Source: Leptolyngbya boryana PCC 6306
GTDB taxonomy: Bacteria > Cyanobacteriota > Cyanobacteriia > Leptolyngbyales > Leptolyngbyaceae
NCBI RefSeq assembly: GCF_000353285.1
Contig: NZ_KB731324.1
Location: 3,552,577-3,616,576, forward strand
DNA: 64,000 bases
Reading direction: 5' to 3'
In this document: positions 44,863 to 53,870 of the stretch, piece by piece
Position numbering within the stretch: the stretch's first letter is position 1
Layout: each line of letters opens with the position of its first letter
The notes under the pieces: generated by a model
Database searches by the model: none
Seen by the model: only the letters and a program-made list of their open reading frames with translations
Told to the model about the DNA's origin: nothing
Position numbers and translations under genes: made by a program

Positions 44863-45789
44863 ATGTCTATCCGATTGTGTTTTAAAATCGTACTCTTGTC
44901 CGCTGGATTGTGTCTGCTTTCTTCTACGGCATCTCTGAGTCATGCGACTCCGCTGCTGCTTGCTCAAGCTTCTCGACAAGCAACAGCATCAGCAGAATCA
45001 AAAGTTAATCAAGGATTACAACAAATTCAGCAAGGAAAATTGAATGAAGCGATCGCTTCATTTCGCGAAGCAGCTAAGCTCAATCCGCGTCTTGCTGCGG
45101 CTCACTATAATTTGGGGTTAGCATTACGTCAAGCTGGACAACTTCAGCCCTCAGCCGATGCGTTTCATCAAGCCACCAAAGCCGATCCAAATTTTGCACT
45201 AGCATTTGCAAATCTGGGTGCTGCGTTGCTAGAAGGCAATAATATCAAGCAAGCAAGAGACTACTTAGCAAGAGCGATCGAACTTGATCCGAAGTCGGGT
45301 GTGGCTCAGTATAATCTGGGCTTAGTTCTGATGCAGGAGAAGAACTATGATGCTGCAGTGCAAGCGTTTCAGAAATCAGCCAATCTAAGTTTGAATGCTC
45401 CGGAGCCTTTATTTCAGATCGGACAAGCCTATCAGCAGCAAGGAAAATTGAATGAAGCGATGTCTGCGTTTCAGCAAGCGATTCAGCGCAATCCGAACTA
45501 TGTCGAAGCACACTATAGCTTAGGTTTAGTCTCTTACTATCAGGGTAAACTAGACCAAGCTTTGAATGGGTTTCGCAAAGCAACCCAGATCAATCCGAAG
45601 TTTGCAACGGGTTACTATGCCGCAGGTTTGGTATTTGTTCGGCAGAAGAATTTGCCTGAAGCTGAACGGGTGTTGCGATATGCCAGAGATCTCTTTTCTA
45701 GTCAAGGGAATACAGCTTGGGCGAAGAAGACAGAACAGCAGCTTGAGCAAGTGAAACGGATTGAACGCGGGGAGATGCGCCCGCAATAG
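44863..45789 (+). CDS. Exported TPR protein
   Basis: 308 residues from the ATG at 44863; a TTG at 44845 would add six. A signal peptide (ILLSAGLCLLSSTASLSHA-like) ends near residue 28. Residues ~45-300 are seven or so 34-residue TPRs with the classic pattern (AHYNLGLALRQAGQLQPSAD, AQYNLGLVLMQEKNYDAAVQ, AHYSLGLVSYYQGKLDQALN). It is likely periplasmic or lumenal and a scaffold for assembly of other proteins. No partner can be named from context. It converges on the AAA ATPase gene. Confidence 0.85.
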   Translation: MSIRLCFKIVLLSAGLCLLSSTASLSHATPLLLAQASRQATASAESKVNQGLQQIQQGKLNEAIASFREAAKLNPRLAAAHYNLGLALRQAGQLQPSADAFHQATKADPNFALAFANLGAALLEGNNIKQARDYLARAIELDPKSGVAQYNLGLVLMQEKNYDAAVQAFQKSANLSLNAPEPLFQIGQAYQQQGKLNEAMSAFQQAIQRNPNYVEAHYSLGLVSYYQGKLDQALNGFRKATQINPKFATGYYAAGLVFVRQKNLPEAERVLRYARDLFSSQGNTAWAKKTEQQLEQVKRIERGEMRPQ

Positions 45790-45909
45790 ATACGCCCAAA
45801 GATGTATGAGGAAAGTTTCGGGTTCTCCTCGACTAGGCTTAACCCGATATGTGAGCGATGCGTGGGCTGAGCGTAGTCGCAACTCAACCCCACGATTCAC
45901 TCGATCGCG

Positions 45910-47115
45910 CTAAACAAATCGATGCTGAAATTCACAGATCAAATCGACTCGACCTTTGCGCAACATTGCCGGATCAAGCCGTTCCGTCGTATTGCAAGTC
46001 ATCAGCACGACTAATTTTTGCTCTAGCTCAAAGTTACCAACGCTCACCACACTCTGATACAACGTTCCATCGAGCAAGCTCAAAATATGCTCTGTCTTAT
46101 TACTCGCCTGAGCAATCTCTGTTGAGCGATCCTGTGCTAAGTTATCTGCCTCATTGATAATCAGACAAATCCGCTCTAGATAAGCAGGCGGCACAAAATT
46201 CTCGACTGCATCGTGATCCAAAATGAAAATCACGTAGCCCAATGGCACAAGAATTTCTTTCGCGATCGCTTGCGTCCAAGCAGTCTTTCCAGTTCCCGGA
46301 TCACCATGCACTAAGACGGCGAGACGATCTTGCGTCATGACCGTTTGCTGCACCGCATCACTAAAGGCTTGAATCTCCTCTGGAAAGTCACGGGTACTAA
46401 ACTGAGCATGAATTTGACCTACACGGTTCTGATACCCACTTAGCATCACTGCTAAGCCATAGGTCGCCTTTTGAATCAACGGAGCCATATTCTTCGCCAT
46501 CAGCGTCCAATACCGCCGACCGCGATCGACATAGTCAATTTGCAACCACGCATCATGGCTTGACCAATAGGCATAAACGGTACTAACTACATCGAGACGT
46601 TCCCACTGATCAAATCGATCGGGTGGAAAGTAAAACCAGCGATCGAGATAGTTCTGAGTAATCAGATCTGGACGACCTAAGATTTCCAGCATTTTCCGAA
46701 TTGCCGTTTCCTGCAATCGATTCAAAGCATAATCGATCGGAATGCTGCTACGGCTCACAACTTGCCGCATCGGAGTTTCTACACTCAAGCTATCGATATA
46801 GTGGTGATCCGGACAGGGTGGCTCAGGCGTGAGATAGTTCCAAACCTGATCTAGTTCTCCACGCGTATAAGACGAGCAAAGATTGATTACATTTGACCAC
46901 CAAGCTTGATAGCTCCGTCCTAGAGAATCTGTAATCGTACTCACTGCACCCATCATGCGGCGATTCAGTTCATCCCCGTCGTTCTGTACAAGGTGCAAAA
47001 AATAATTCCAGTCAAAATCTCGATTCAGCGGTCGCCATCCCGCTGCTAGTAAGTTTTGCCCTTGCTGTTGACTATGCTGAAATTGATTGTATTGATTGAA
47101 GTTGAAGTCTGACAT
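45910..47115 (-). CDS. AAA ATPase with unusual Walker B
   Basis: 401 residues. The N-terminal ~240 residues are aromatic-rich (WDRWFYFPPDRFDQW-like text) and match no domain I know. The C-terminal part is an AAA ATPase: Walker A GDPGTGKT (271-278), Walker B ICLIINEAD (316-324) and a sensor-1 region LMTCNTTERLDP followed by arginines RKGRVD. Asparagine 321 replaces the usual first aspartate of Walker B while the catalytic glutamate remains. The downstream layout (sensor 1, arginine) resembles BCS1-type and classical AAA proteins. It is 6 bases downstream of a small His-rich unknown gene and almost certainly co-translated with it. Confidence 0.8.
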   Translation of the reverse strand: MSDFNFNQYNQFQHSQQQGQNLLAAGWRPLNRDFDWNYFLHLVQNDGDELNRRMMGAVSTITDSLGRSYQAWWSNVINLCSSYTRGELDQVWNYLTPEPPCPDHHYIDSLSVETPMRQVVSRSSIPIDYALNRLQETAIRKMLEILGRPDLITQNYLDRWFYFPPDRFDQWERLDVVSTVYAYWSSHDAWLQIDYVDRGRRYWTLMAKNMAPLIQKATYGLAVMLSGYQNRVGQIHAQFSTRDFPEEIQAFSDAVQQTVMTQDRLAVLVHGDPGTGKTAWTQAIAKEILVPLGYVIFILDHDAVENFVPPAYLERICLIINEADNLAQDRSTEIAQASNKTEHILSLLDGTLYQSVVSVGNFELEQKLVVLMTCNTTERLDPAMLRKGRVDLICEFQHRFV

Positions 47116-47121
47116 AAGATT

Positions 47122-47538
47122 TCAGAACGATTTTAAATTGGGTTCGACCCAAGTAGAACGAGCAAGCGGTGAAAACAAACAATCGCGGCTGTAATATTCA
47201 AACAACACTGCCGGATCAGCGTAGTGATGAATGAGTTGATTGGCTAAGTTCAGTAAAGAATCATGAATATCAACATGATTGAGATCGGTTTGAATGAGGT
47301 GAATCCAAAATAACGTAATTGTTTCGTGATAGCCGCCAGTTGGAGTTGATTCAATCCCGTGTGCATGATTATAGCGTTGGATGCCAAAGCGGATTTTCTC
47401 TACTGCAGTGCGAGGAGATCGAATTAAATACCACAATGCAACGGTTAAATGTGCTGCATGTGTCCAGTGTTCTCTCGCTAAACGACAATCCTCAAACGCT
47501 CGAACCAATTCAGTAATTTCATCTTCTGACGTATACAT
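47122..47538 (-). CDS. Small His-rich protein of unknown function, AAA partner
   Basis: 138 residues from the ATG at 47538. Conserved-looking blocks are CRLAREHWTHAAHLTVALWY near residues 18-37 and RYNHAHGIESTPTGGYHETI near residues 55-75, with many histidines that could bind a metal or nucleotide. I recognise this as a family found in many bacteria without assigned function. The stop lies 6 bases before the AAA ATPase gene. The upstream stretch is an AT-rich ATATATA-type promoter region shared with the divergent peptide-binding gene. Confidence 0.75.
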   Translation of the reverse strand: MYTSEDEITELVRAFEDCRLAREHWTHAAHLTVALWYLIRSPRTAVEKIRFGIQRYNHAHGIESTPTGGYHETITLFWIHLIQTDLNHVDIHDSLLNLANQLIHHYADPAVLFEYYSRDCLFSPLARSTWVEPNLKSF

Positions 47539-47627
47539 GAGCAAACTACTGATATACTACATATATAATACAATTACTGTCAACGGGTTTCGGATACAAT
47601 CCTGAAGTCTTTTAGTCATCAGTTGCA

Positions 47628-49250
47628 ATGGTCAAACCTCGAATTTGGCGATCGACATTCATCGCGCTTCTATTTGTAATGAGTGCGATCGTTACGAATT
47701 GTGCCTCACAAAATACGACTCCAACAAATCCAGGGGTTCTAGTATATGCAGCCAGTGGGCAGCCGACCAATTTAGAACCTGGAAACATTACTGACGGAAA
47801 TTCTCTGATTGTTCAGAATCAAATCTACAATCGCTTGATCCAATTCAAGCCTGGAACTGCGGACTTAGAGCCGAGTTTAGCAACGTCTTGGAGCGTCTCA
47901 AAAGATGGTAAAACTTGGACATTCAAGCTGCGCAAAGGTGTGAAATTCCATGACGGCACCGAGTTTAATGCACAAGCAGTGAAGTTTAATGTCGATCGCT
48001 GGTGGGATAAAAAGAATCCGAATGGATTTCGCAATGCGGGCAAAAGCTACGAAATTTGGGGTCAGATTTTTGGCGGTTACAAAGGTGAACCTGACTCACT
48101 CGTTCAGGATGTCAAAGTGATCAATCCTTTGACGATTCAATTCGTTTTGAAACAGCCGTTTGCTGCTTTTCCAACAGCGATCGCATCTTCTTACTTTGGC
48201 ATTGCGAGTCCAACTGCAATTCAGAAAGCAGGGGCGAACTATGGAACACCTGCAAGCGGAGCAATTGGAACCGGGGCATTTGTATTCAAAGGGTGGCAAA
48301 GTGGCGATCGCATTACGCTTGAGAAAAATCCGAACTATTGGAAGCCAAACTTACCTCAGTCAAATCAGCTTGTGATGCGGTTTGTAACGGATTCTGGCGC
48401 AAGACTTGCACAAGTTAGAGCAGGACAAGTTGATTTTACAGTTGAGCTAGCACCTGATCAAAAGCAAGAAATTGAGCAAGATCAGAATTTAGCAGTGATG
48501 AATCGTCCTTCGTTTAATGTCGGCTACTTAGCATTAAATCCGAGCTTTAAGCAGCTTTCTGATGTGCGAGTGCGACAAGCGATCGCACATGCCATTAACC
48601 GAGAAGCGCTGGTGCAAGCGTTTTGGAAAGGATCAGCCCAAACAACGCCGCATTTTCTTCCGCCGTCTCTGGATTGGGCAACGTCACCTAAGGTCAAAGG
48701 CTATGACTACAATCCTGACAAAGCAAAAGAGTTACTCAAACAAGCAGGATTTGCCAATGGCTTTGAAATCGACTTGTGGTACATGCCTGTAGCACGCCCT
48801 TATTTTCCCACACCAAAAGCGATCGCAGAAGCGTTTGCCGCCGACCTACAAGCCGTGGGAATTAAAGCAAATCTGAAAACAAAAGATTGGGCAGCTTATC
48901 TTGCTGATCGCAATAAAAAACCGGGCTATCCAATGTTTATGTTGGGTTGGACAGGAGATTATGGTGATCCAGATACATTTTACTATCCGCACTTTGGCCC
49001 AGGTAGCACAACCGATTTAGGCAATTGGAAAAACGATCGAGTCATTCAACTGCTGAATCAAGCTCGATTGACAGGCGATCGGACTCGTCGTGCAAAACTT
49101 TATGCTGAAGTAGATGAAATTATTCAGCGCGAAGCGGTGCGATTATCGATCGTGCATTCTGATCCGTTATTAGTGCAGCGAAAATCGATCGCCGGATGGA
49201 CACCTAGCCCATTAGGAACTGAGCCATTTGAAGCGATTCGCAAACAATAA
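47628..49250 (+). CDS. Peptide/nickel-type ABC substrate-binding lipoprotein
   Basis: 540 residues. A lipoprotein signal ends at AIVTNC (C25). The body is SBP family 5: EPSLATSWSVSKDGKTWTFK, LRKGVKFHDGTEFNAQAVKF and NPNYWKPNLPQ, plus the C-terminal LNQARLTGDRTRRAKLYAEV helix. Such proteins bind oligopeptides, nickel chelates or opines outside the membrane. No permease or ATPase genes are adjacent, so it must work with a transporter encoded elsewhere. A small palindrome (TTTTGGT-ACGA-ACCAAAA, 49251-49268) follows the stop. Confidence 0.9.
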   Translation: MVKPRIWRSTFIALLFVMSAIVTNCASQNTTPTNPGVLVYAASGQPTNLEPGNITDGNSLIVQNQIYNRLIQFKPGTADLEPSLATSWSVSKDGKTWTFKLRKGVKFHDGTEFNAQAVKFNVDRWWDKKNPNGFRNAGKSYEIWGQIFGGYKGEPDSLVQDVKVINPLTIQFVLKQPFAAFPTAIASSYFGIASPTAIQKAGANYGTPASGAIGTGAFVFKGWQSGDRITLEKNPNYWKPNLPQSNQLVMRFVTDSGARLAQVRAGQVDFTVELAPDQKQEIEQDQNLAVMNRPSFNVGYLALNPSFKQLSDVRVRQAIAHAINREALVQAFWKGSAQTTPHFLPPSLDWATSPKVKGYDYNPDKAKELLKQAGFANGFEIDLWYMPVARPYFPTPKAIAEAFAADLQAVGIKANLKTKDWAAYLADRNKKPGYPMFMLGWTGDYGDPDTFYYPHFGPGSTTDLGNWKNDRVIQLLNQARLTGDRTRRAKLYAEVDEIIQREAVRLSIVHSDPLLVQRKSIAGWTPSPLGTEPFEAIRKQ

Positions 49251-49387
49251 TTTTGGTACGAACCAAAACTGCCATCAGTCGAGGATTCGGGGCAACATAG
49301 ACCCCGTATAAATTCCCACCTCAGCCATCAATGGAGTGTGATTCTAAGCTAAAATCTGAATGCGCACCTGTTTCATAGTCCGAAATC

Positions 49388-49828
49388 ATGCTCTTAGAAC
49401 TTTCAGGTCGAACGAAATATGCACTCTTAGCGATGTTGGAATTGGCTTCAGTCTATGAGACAGGGGAAACATTACAGATTCGACAGATTGCAGCATCACA
49501 GAATATTCCCGATCGCTATTTAGAGCAGTTACTCGCGACCCTAAGACGAGCTACTCTTATTTCGAGTGAGCGGGGCAAAAAAGGGGGATATTTTCTCTCT
49601 CGCCATCCTCGCAGAATCACAATTTTGGAGATTGTGAACTGTATGGAAGGAGAAGAACCTGCAACGTCTGCTGAAGGTAGTTCTGAATCTGCTGCAATGC
49701 AAGCAATCACTGGCTTTTGGCAAAAGGTTAAACAAGCAGCTGATGAGGTTTTAGAAACTCATTCCTTACAAGATCTGCTAGAGCAGCGCAATCATTTTCA
49801 GCAGCCGATTACAATGTATTACATCTAA
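49388..49828 (+). CDS. Rrf2-family transcriptional regulator
   Basis: 146 residues. The winged helix is typical (SGRTKYALLAMLELA, IPDRYLEQLLATLRRATLIS, RGKKGGYFLSR). Only one cysteine (NCMEGEE) is present where IscR and NsrR have three, so it probably does not carry a [2Fe-2S] cluster and is closer to CymR-like regulators of sulfur metabolism. It is transcribed toward, but 334 bases away from, the NafY-like gene. Its own target is unknown. Confidence 0.9.
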   Translation: MLLELSGRTKYALLAMLELASVYETGETLQIRQIAASQNIPDRYLEQLLATLRRATLISSERGKKGGYFLSRHPRRITILEIVNCMEGEEPATSAEGSSESAAMQAITGFWQKVKQAADEVLETHSLQDLLEQRNHFQQPITMYYI

Positions 49829-50084
49829 ACGGCTGCCTTCAGTTGATAGAGTGTCTATTTCAAAAATCGATTTCAATCGATCGTTGAACCCGTAGTTAGA
49901 AACATCAGCCTCAGTCCAGGTGCAAAATCGGGCGTCAGAACTTGTGTCTGACATGCCTGTAACAGCCTATGCAACAGAGGTTTACAAAGCACACTTATTT
50001 ATTCACTTAACTCAATCAGACTCACCCTCTAGTTCGTAGTCGATCGTACTGAAATCTTAGGTCAAGTCTCAGCTAATGAATAGA

Positions 50085-50103
50085 GAAAACATTAGATGTT
50101 TTC
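50085..50103. promoter_or_regulatory. 19-bp perfect palindrome upstream of the NafY-like gene
   Basis: GAAAACAT (50085-50092), TAG, ATGTTTTC (50096-50103). It lies 60 bases before the gene start, a good place for an operator. The remainder of the 49829-50162 gap contains only a near-miss NtcA-like GTA-N8-TGC. Which protein binds here is unknown; the Rrf2 regulator next door is one candidate. Confidence 0.5.
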
Positions 50104-50162
50104 TTGTGTTTTCTCACGTCTGACCTATCTCTACGTTTGCCCTACTCTCTAGAAACTTAAGC

Positions 50163-50912
50163 ATGAGTACTACCACCAGTAACCCTCCTATCTCGAATGA
50201 AGTTGCCTTACGAATCGCTCTAGCTGTTAGAGTTTTGCCTGAAATTTCGCTCACTGAGTTGATTGAAGCACTCCAAGATAATGTTGGAGAAGTCTTGAAT
50301 GAAGCAGCACTCAGCCGCATTACAGTTACAAACTTAAAAACTGCCTTTGGACAGACTTATGATCTAGATGGTGAAGAAGAAGGCGAAGATGCCAATGCAG
50401 GCGACATTGCTGCACTCAAAGAAGCGGTTCGGATTCTCTGGGGCGCAAAAGATGAAGCTGAGGCACTTCCGACGATCGAGCCTTATCAAGATGGTGAAAT
50501 GCCACACTCTGTTCGGATTGCAGTTGCTTCTAACAATCGCGAACTGCTTGATGGTCACTTCGGATCTTGTTTGCGGTACTTGGTCTACCAACTTTCTGCT
50601 ACAACGCTTAAATTAATTGATATTCGCTCAGCACTCGAAGCTGATCTATCCGACGATCGCAATGGATTTCGCATCAATCTGATTCGAGATTGCCATGTCG
50701 TGTATATCGTCTCCATCGGTGGCCCTGCTGCTGCCAAGGTTGTGCAAGCTGGTATTTATCCAATGAAACTAATCGAAGGGGGTGAAGCAAGAGCGATTCT
50801 GACTGATCTGCAAACTGTCATTGCGACGGCTCCACCGCCTTGGATGGCTAAAGTTTTAGGCATTGCAGAAGGTGATCGCGTCAAGAATTACAAAGCCATA
50901 GAAGCAAGTTAA
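50163..50912 (+). CDS. NafY/NifX-like nitrogenase-cofactor protein
   Basis: 249 residues. Residues ~10-66 (NEVALRIALAVRVLPEISLT, LSRITVTNLKTAFGQ) resemble the N-terminal apodinitrogenase-binding domain of NafY. A very acidic linker (DLDGEEEGEDANAGD) follows. Residues ~118-235 (VRIAVASNNRELLDGHFGSC, RDCHVVYIVSIGGPAAAKVV) are the NifX/NafY-type cofactor-binding domain. NafY holds FeMo-co and stabilises apo-nitrogenase. No nif genes are in the window, so this copy lies outside any local cluster. It suggests, without proving, that the organism has nitrogenase. Confidence 0.8.
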   Translation: MSTTTSNPPISNEVALRIALAVRVLPEISLTELIEALQDNVGEVLNEAALSRITVTNLKTAFGQTYDLDGEEEGEDANAGDIAALKEAVRILWGAKDEAEALPTIEPYQDGEMPHSVRIAVASNNRELLDGHFGSCLRYLVYQLSATTLKLIDIRSALEADLSDDRNGFRINLIRDCHVVYIVSIGGPAAAKVVQAGIYPMKLIEGGEARAILTDLQTVIATAPPPWMAKVLGIAEGDRVKNYKAIEAS

Positions 50913-51012
50913 GACTTCTGGCGCCTTTTTCTGTCAAGTTCAACATTCTTTAGGTTTTGAAGTCTCTCCCGCTCATACACTATGAGAGAACACATTCAAC
51001 CTAAAGCCTGTA

Positions 51013-51987
51013 ATGCATCCGCGTGTTATCTGTCTCGGCGAAATTCTCTTCGATCGCATTTCCAACCAGCCAGGACTCCCCCTCGAAGCAGTCACCACTT
51101 GGACAGATTATCCGGGTGGTGCTCCTGCCAATGTCGCCTGTGCCTTAACTAAACTTGGCACACCCAGCGCATTCGTTGGAGCCGTTGGAGATGATGACTT
51201 AGGTCAATCGCTGACCGAGTTACTCAAGAATCTCAAAGTCGATACGAGCGGTGTGCAAATCTATCCCGCTCCAACTCGGACAGTCCTGGTGTTGCGATCA
51301 CAAACCAACGATCGTAGTTTCGTCGCGTTTGGCGAGAATCGCGATACAAGCGAATTTGCAGATACACAACTTCAAGGCGATCTCATTCCTGTCGAATTGT
51401 TTCAACATGCAGATTATCTGGTGCTTGGAACTTTATTGATGGCTTATCCGCGCAGTCGAGTCGCGATCGAGCGGGCTTTACAACTTGCCGAACAGTTTTT
51501 TGTCAAAGTCGTCTTAGATGTCAATTGGCGACCTGTGTTTTGGAAAGACCAGAACATTGCACCTGCACTGATTCATGACTTAATCAAGCGGGCAGATTTT
51601 CTCAAAATGGCAGAAGAAGAAGCTGCATGGTTATTTGATACAACTGATCCGGGTGTGATTGCCCATCGCGTCGAATCCCTAGAAGGCGTGCTAGTAACCG
51701 CAGGCGAAAAAGGATGTAGCTACTGCCTCAATCAGCGAGAAGGAAAGATTCCAGCTTTCTCGATCGACGTTGAAGACACAACAGGCGCAGGCGATAGCTT
51801 CTTAGCTGGATTTGTACATCAACTTTGCCAGCACCAACTGTCTGAAATTAACCATGATGCAGAACATATTGTCAAATATGCCAGTGCTGCGGGTGCGTTA
51901 ACGACCTTAAAAGCAGGCGCGATCGCCGCTCAACCGACCGGGGCAGAAGTCGATGCTTTCTTATTTTTAGATCAACAGGCGAGCTAA
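51013..51987 (+). CDS. PfkB-family sugar kinase, likely fructokinase
   Basis: 324 residues. The two PfkB signatures are present: YPGGAPANVACALTKLG (33-49) and DTTGAGDSFLAGFV (255-268), where D261 is the catalytic base. Overall sequence is closest in style to bacterial fructokinases, but ribokinase or other substrates cannot be excluded. It is followed directly by a CYTH gene starting three bases after its stop, so the pair is an operon. Confidence 0.87.
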   Translation: MHPRVICLGEILFDRISNQPGLPLEAVTTWTDYPGGAPANVACALTKLGTPSAFVGAVGDDDLGQSLTELLKNLKVDTSGVQIYPAPTRTVLVLRSQTNDRSFVAFGENRDTSEFADTQLQGDLIPVELFQHADYLVLGTLLMAYPRSRVAIERALQLAEQFFVKVVLDVNWRPVFWKDQNIAPALIHDLIKRADFLKMAEEEAAWLFDTTDPGVIAHRVESLEGVLVTAGEKGCSYCLNQREGKIPAFSIDVEDTTGAGDSFLAGFVHQLCQHQLSEINHDAEHIVKYASAAGALTTLKAGAIAAQPTGAEVDAFLFLDQQAS

Positions 51988-51990
51988 GTG

Positions 51991-52452
51991 ATGGGAATCG
52001 AAATTGAGCGAAAATTCTTAGTGATTGGAGATGAATGGCGCGCGCTTGCACCAGGCACTCTCTATCGACAAGGCTACATTCCAACGCTAGAAAGTACAGT
52101 GAGAATTCGGATTATTGACGATCGAGGATTTATCACGATTAAAGGCATGACTCAAGGCATTTCGCGATCGGAGTTTGAGTATGAAATTCCGCTCACGGAT
52201 GCTGCACAAATGTTAGATACGCTCTGCAAACCGCCACTGATTGAAAAATATCGGCACAAAATTTCACTGAATGGCTTAGTTTGGGAAGTCGATGAGTTCT
52301 TAGGGCAGAATCAAGGATTAATCATGGCAGAGGTTGAACTAAAAAGCGCCGATCAGTCGATCGATCTGCCCGAATGGATTGGAGAAGATGTTTCTCACGA
52401 CCCGCGCTATTACAACTCCAATTTAGCGAAGCATCCGTTTAGTACGTGGTAA
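51991..52452 (+). CDS. CYTH-domain triphosphate tunnel enzyme
   Basis: 153 residues from ATG 51991; a GTG one codon earlier is equally possible. The defining EIERKFLV (ExExK) motif is at residues ~3-10, followed by VRIRIIDDRGFITIKG and LSVEYE-like alternating charged strands (FEYEIPLTDAAQML, MAEVELKSADQ). CYTH enzymes bind triphosphates in an eight-stranded tunnel; short bacterial ones are often inorganic tripolyphosphatases. It is coupled to the sugar kinase gene and converges on glsA with a 9-base gap. Confidence 0.9.
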   Translation: MGIEIERKFLVIGDEWRALAPGTLYRQGYIPTLESTVRIRIIDDRGFITIKGMTQGISRSEFEYEIPLTDAAQMLDTLCKPPLIEKYRHKISLNGLVWEVDEFLGQNQGLIMAEVELKSADQSIDLPEWIGEDVSHDPRYYNSNLAKHPFSTW

Positions 52453-52461
52453 CGCTCTGCA

Positions 52462-53370
52462 CTAGCAAAACACACTCAATTTCAATTCCTGAGCCAGTTT
52501 TTCAACTAGAAAAAGTCCAGCAACAGAATTTCCAATCCGATCGATCGCTGGACTATAGCAAGCGATCACGCCTTGTTTTGGCACAATGGCGAGCAGCGCT
52601 CCACTCACGCCCGACTTCATCGGCAAGCCAACCTTTACAGCGAAAATTCCAGACACTTCATACAATCCGCAGGTCAACATCAGGGCTGAAACCGTCTGCT
52701 GGTGCAAGTGAGAAATTTCCGGATGCGGTTTTGCCAGCAATAACCCCAGTTGTGCTAAATCTGCGATCGTTCCTGACAAACAGCAAAGCTGATTATACGT
52801 ATCCAGCGCCAGATCTGAACGATCCAGCAAGTCACTCTGAACAAGTAAATCCGCGATCGCACGATTGGTTTCATTCGGCAGCGATCGTACTGAATTCAGC
52901 GCGTTTTGATCCAATTCAATTTGAGTGTGAGCGAGATCGTTCAACCATTTGCAAAATGCGGCACAGCGGTCTGAACCGGAAGCTTTGGGCATCAGACCTG
53001 TAAGCGCGATCGCGCCGCTATTGATCATAGGATTGCGAGGACGGCTATGATCCGCTTTCAGTTGCACGATCGAATGAAACGGCAAATCCGAAGGTTGCAT
53101 CCCCACTTGCTGAAAGACGCGCTCAGCACCGACCTGCTCTAGAAGATAAAGCAGCAAAAACGGCTTAATGACGCTCATCAGCACAAAAGGCTGAGCGACA
53201 TCACCCGCGGCTAGCGTTTGAGTTTCAGCCAAAACTTGAGCCGCAAGCAGGCGCGAATCAACCTGCGCCAACTGCGGAATATAATCTGGAAGCCGTCCTT
53301 GCAGCGTAAACCGTCGTGCTTGGATAACCCAAGCATCGAAATCAGCTTGTGTGAGAACTGCCAGAGTCAT
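52462..53370 (-). CDS. glsA: Glutaminase
   Basis: 302 residues, a normal length. The serine-dependent beta-lactamase-like active site is S66-x-x-K69 in VLMSVIKPF, with NPMINSGAIAL and GVSGALLAIVP downstream. The enzyme converts glutamine to glutamate and ammonia in the cytoplasm. The gene stands alone on the minus strand, between a CYTH gene and a CcmK-like gene. I see no NtcA site upstream. Confidence 0.94.
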   Translation of the reverse strand: MTLAVLTQADFDAWVIQARRFTLQGRLPDYIPQLAQVDSRLLAAQVLAETQTLAAGDVAQPFVLMSVIKPFLLLYLLEQVGAERVFQQVGMQPSDLPFHSIVQLKADHSRPRNPMINSGAIALTGLMPKASGSDRCAAFCKWLNDLAHTQIELDQNALNSVRSLPNETNRAIADLLVQSDLLDRSDLALDTYNQLCCLSGTIADLAQLGLLLAKPHPEISHLHQQTVSALMLTCGLYEVSGIFAVKVGLPMKSGVSGALLAIVPKQGVIACYSPAIDRIGNSVAGLFLVEKLAQELKLSVFC

Positions 53371-53430
53371 GAGGAACCGAAGTTTAGAGAAGAAGCCAAC
53401 AGGAGTATAGCCTCATTCGTTCTGCTTTCC

Positions 53431-53757
53431 TTAGACTTGATTAAATTCTTCGGTGCGTTCGCTGTAATCGATCGGTAAAACAACCATCAAGTTTTCATTG
53501 GGGCGAGGAATATAGTGCGATGATAGAAACAGTTTGTCGCCTTCTTTGTAAGCCGTCATTTTTTTGGCAGCTTCTAATCCAGCTTCAACGGAGATTTTGA
53601 CTTCTGAAACATCGCCTCGAACGACGATCGTAATATAGGCGCCGCTAACACGTTCCATTTCAACTAATGTCACTCGTGCGGCTTTGACCATGACATCTGC
53701 AACCGCAAGCGCCGGGGGTAAACCCCGCACTTCTACCATTCCGACTGCCTTAGCCAT
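53431..53757 (-). CDS. Orphan CcmK-type carboxysome shell protein with altered pore loop
   Basis: 108 residues. The BMC fold is clear (VGMVEVRGLPPALAVADVMVKAARVTLVEMERVSGAYITIVVRGDVSEVKISVEAGLEAAKK). CcmK proteins form hexamers whose central pore carries a conserved K-I-G-S-G-R-type loop; here the same place reads MERVSGAYIT. The gene is not with a ccmKLMN operon, so it is a satellite paralog comparable to the CcmK3/4/5/6 series. It should modify carboxysome shell permeability in assembly with other CcmK proteins. Confidence 0.9.
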   Translation of the reverse strand: MAKAVGMVEVRGLPPALAVADVMVKAARVTLVEMERVSGAYITIVVRGDVSEVKISVEAGLEAAKKMTAYKEGDKLFLSSHYIPRPNENLMVVLPIDYSERTEEFNQV

Positions 53758-53774
53758 CCTCTAAACTCCCTTCC

Positions 53775-53790
53775 ATATTGCGCGCAATAT
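53775..53790. promoter_or_regulatory. 16-bp perfect palindrome upstream of the CcmK-like gene
   Basis: ATATTGCGCGCAATAT is its own reverse complement and lies 17 bases before the start codon, next to a GGGAG ribosome-binding site. It could be an operator or an mRNA feature, but chance cannot be excluded at this length. The adjoining 53791-53870 region has no other structure. Confidence 0.4.
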
Positions 53791-53870
53791 ATAGATTATT
53801 ACAGTTTGGTCTATGGATGGCGAAACTCGGGTCGTTGCTTCCGCTGTTCATTCTGATTAGAAAATCTAAT

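Noticed and set aside
49970-49985. Possible NtcA site (GTA-N8-TGC) upstream of the NafY-like gene
   Set aside because: One of the six fixed bases is wrong and no TAN3T box lies at the proper distance.
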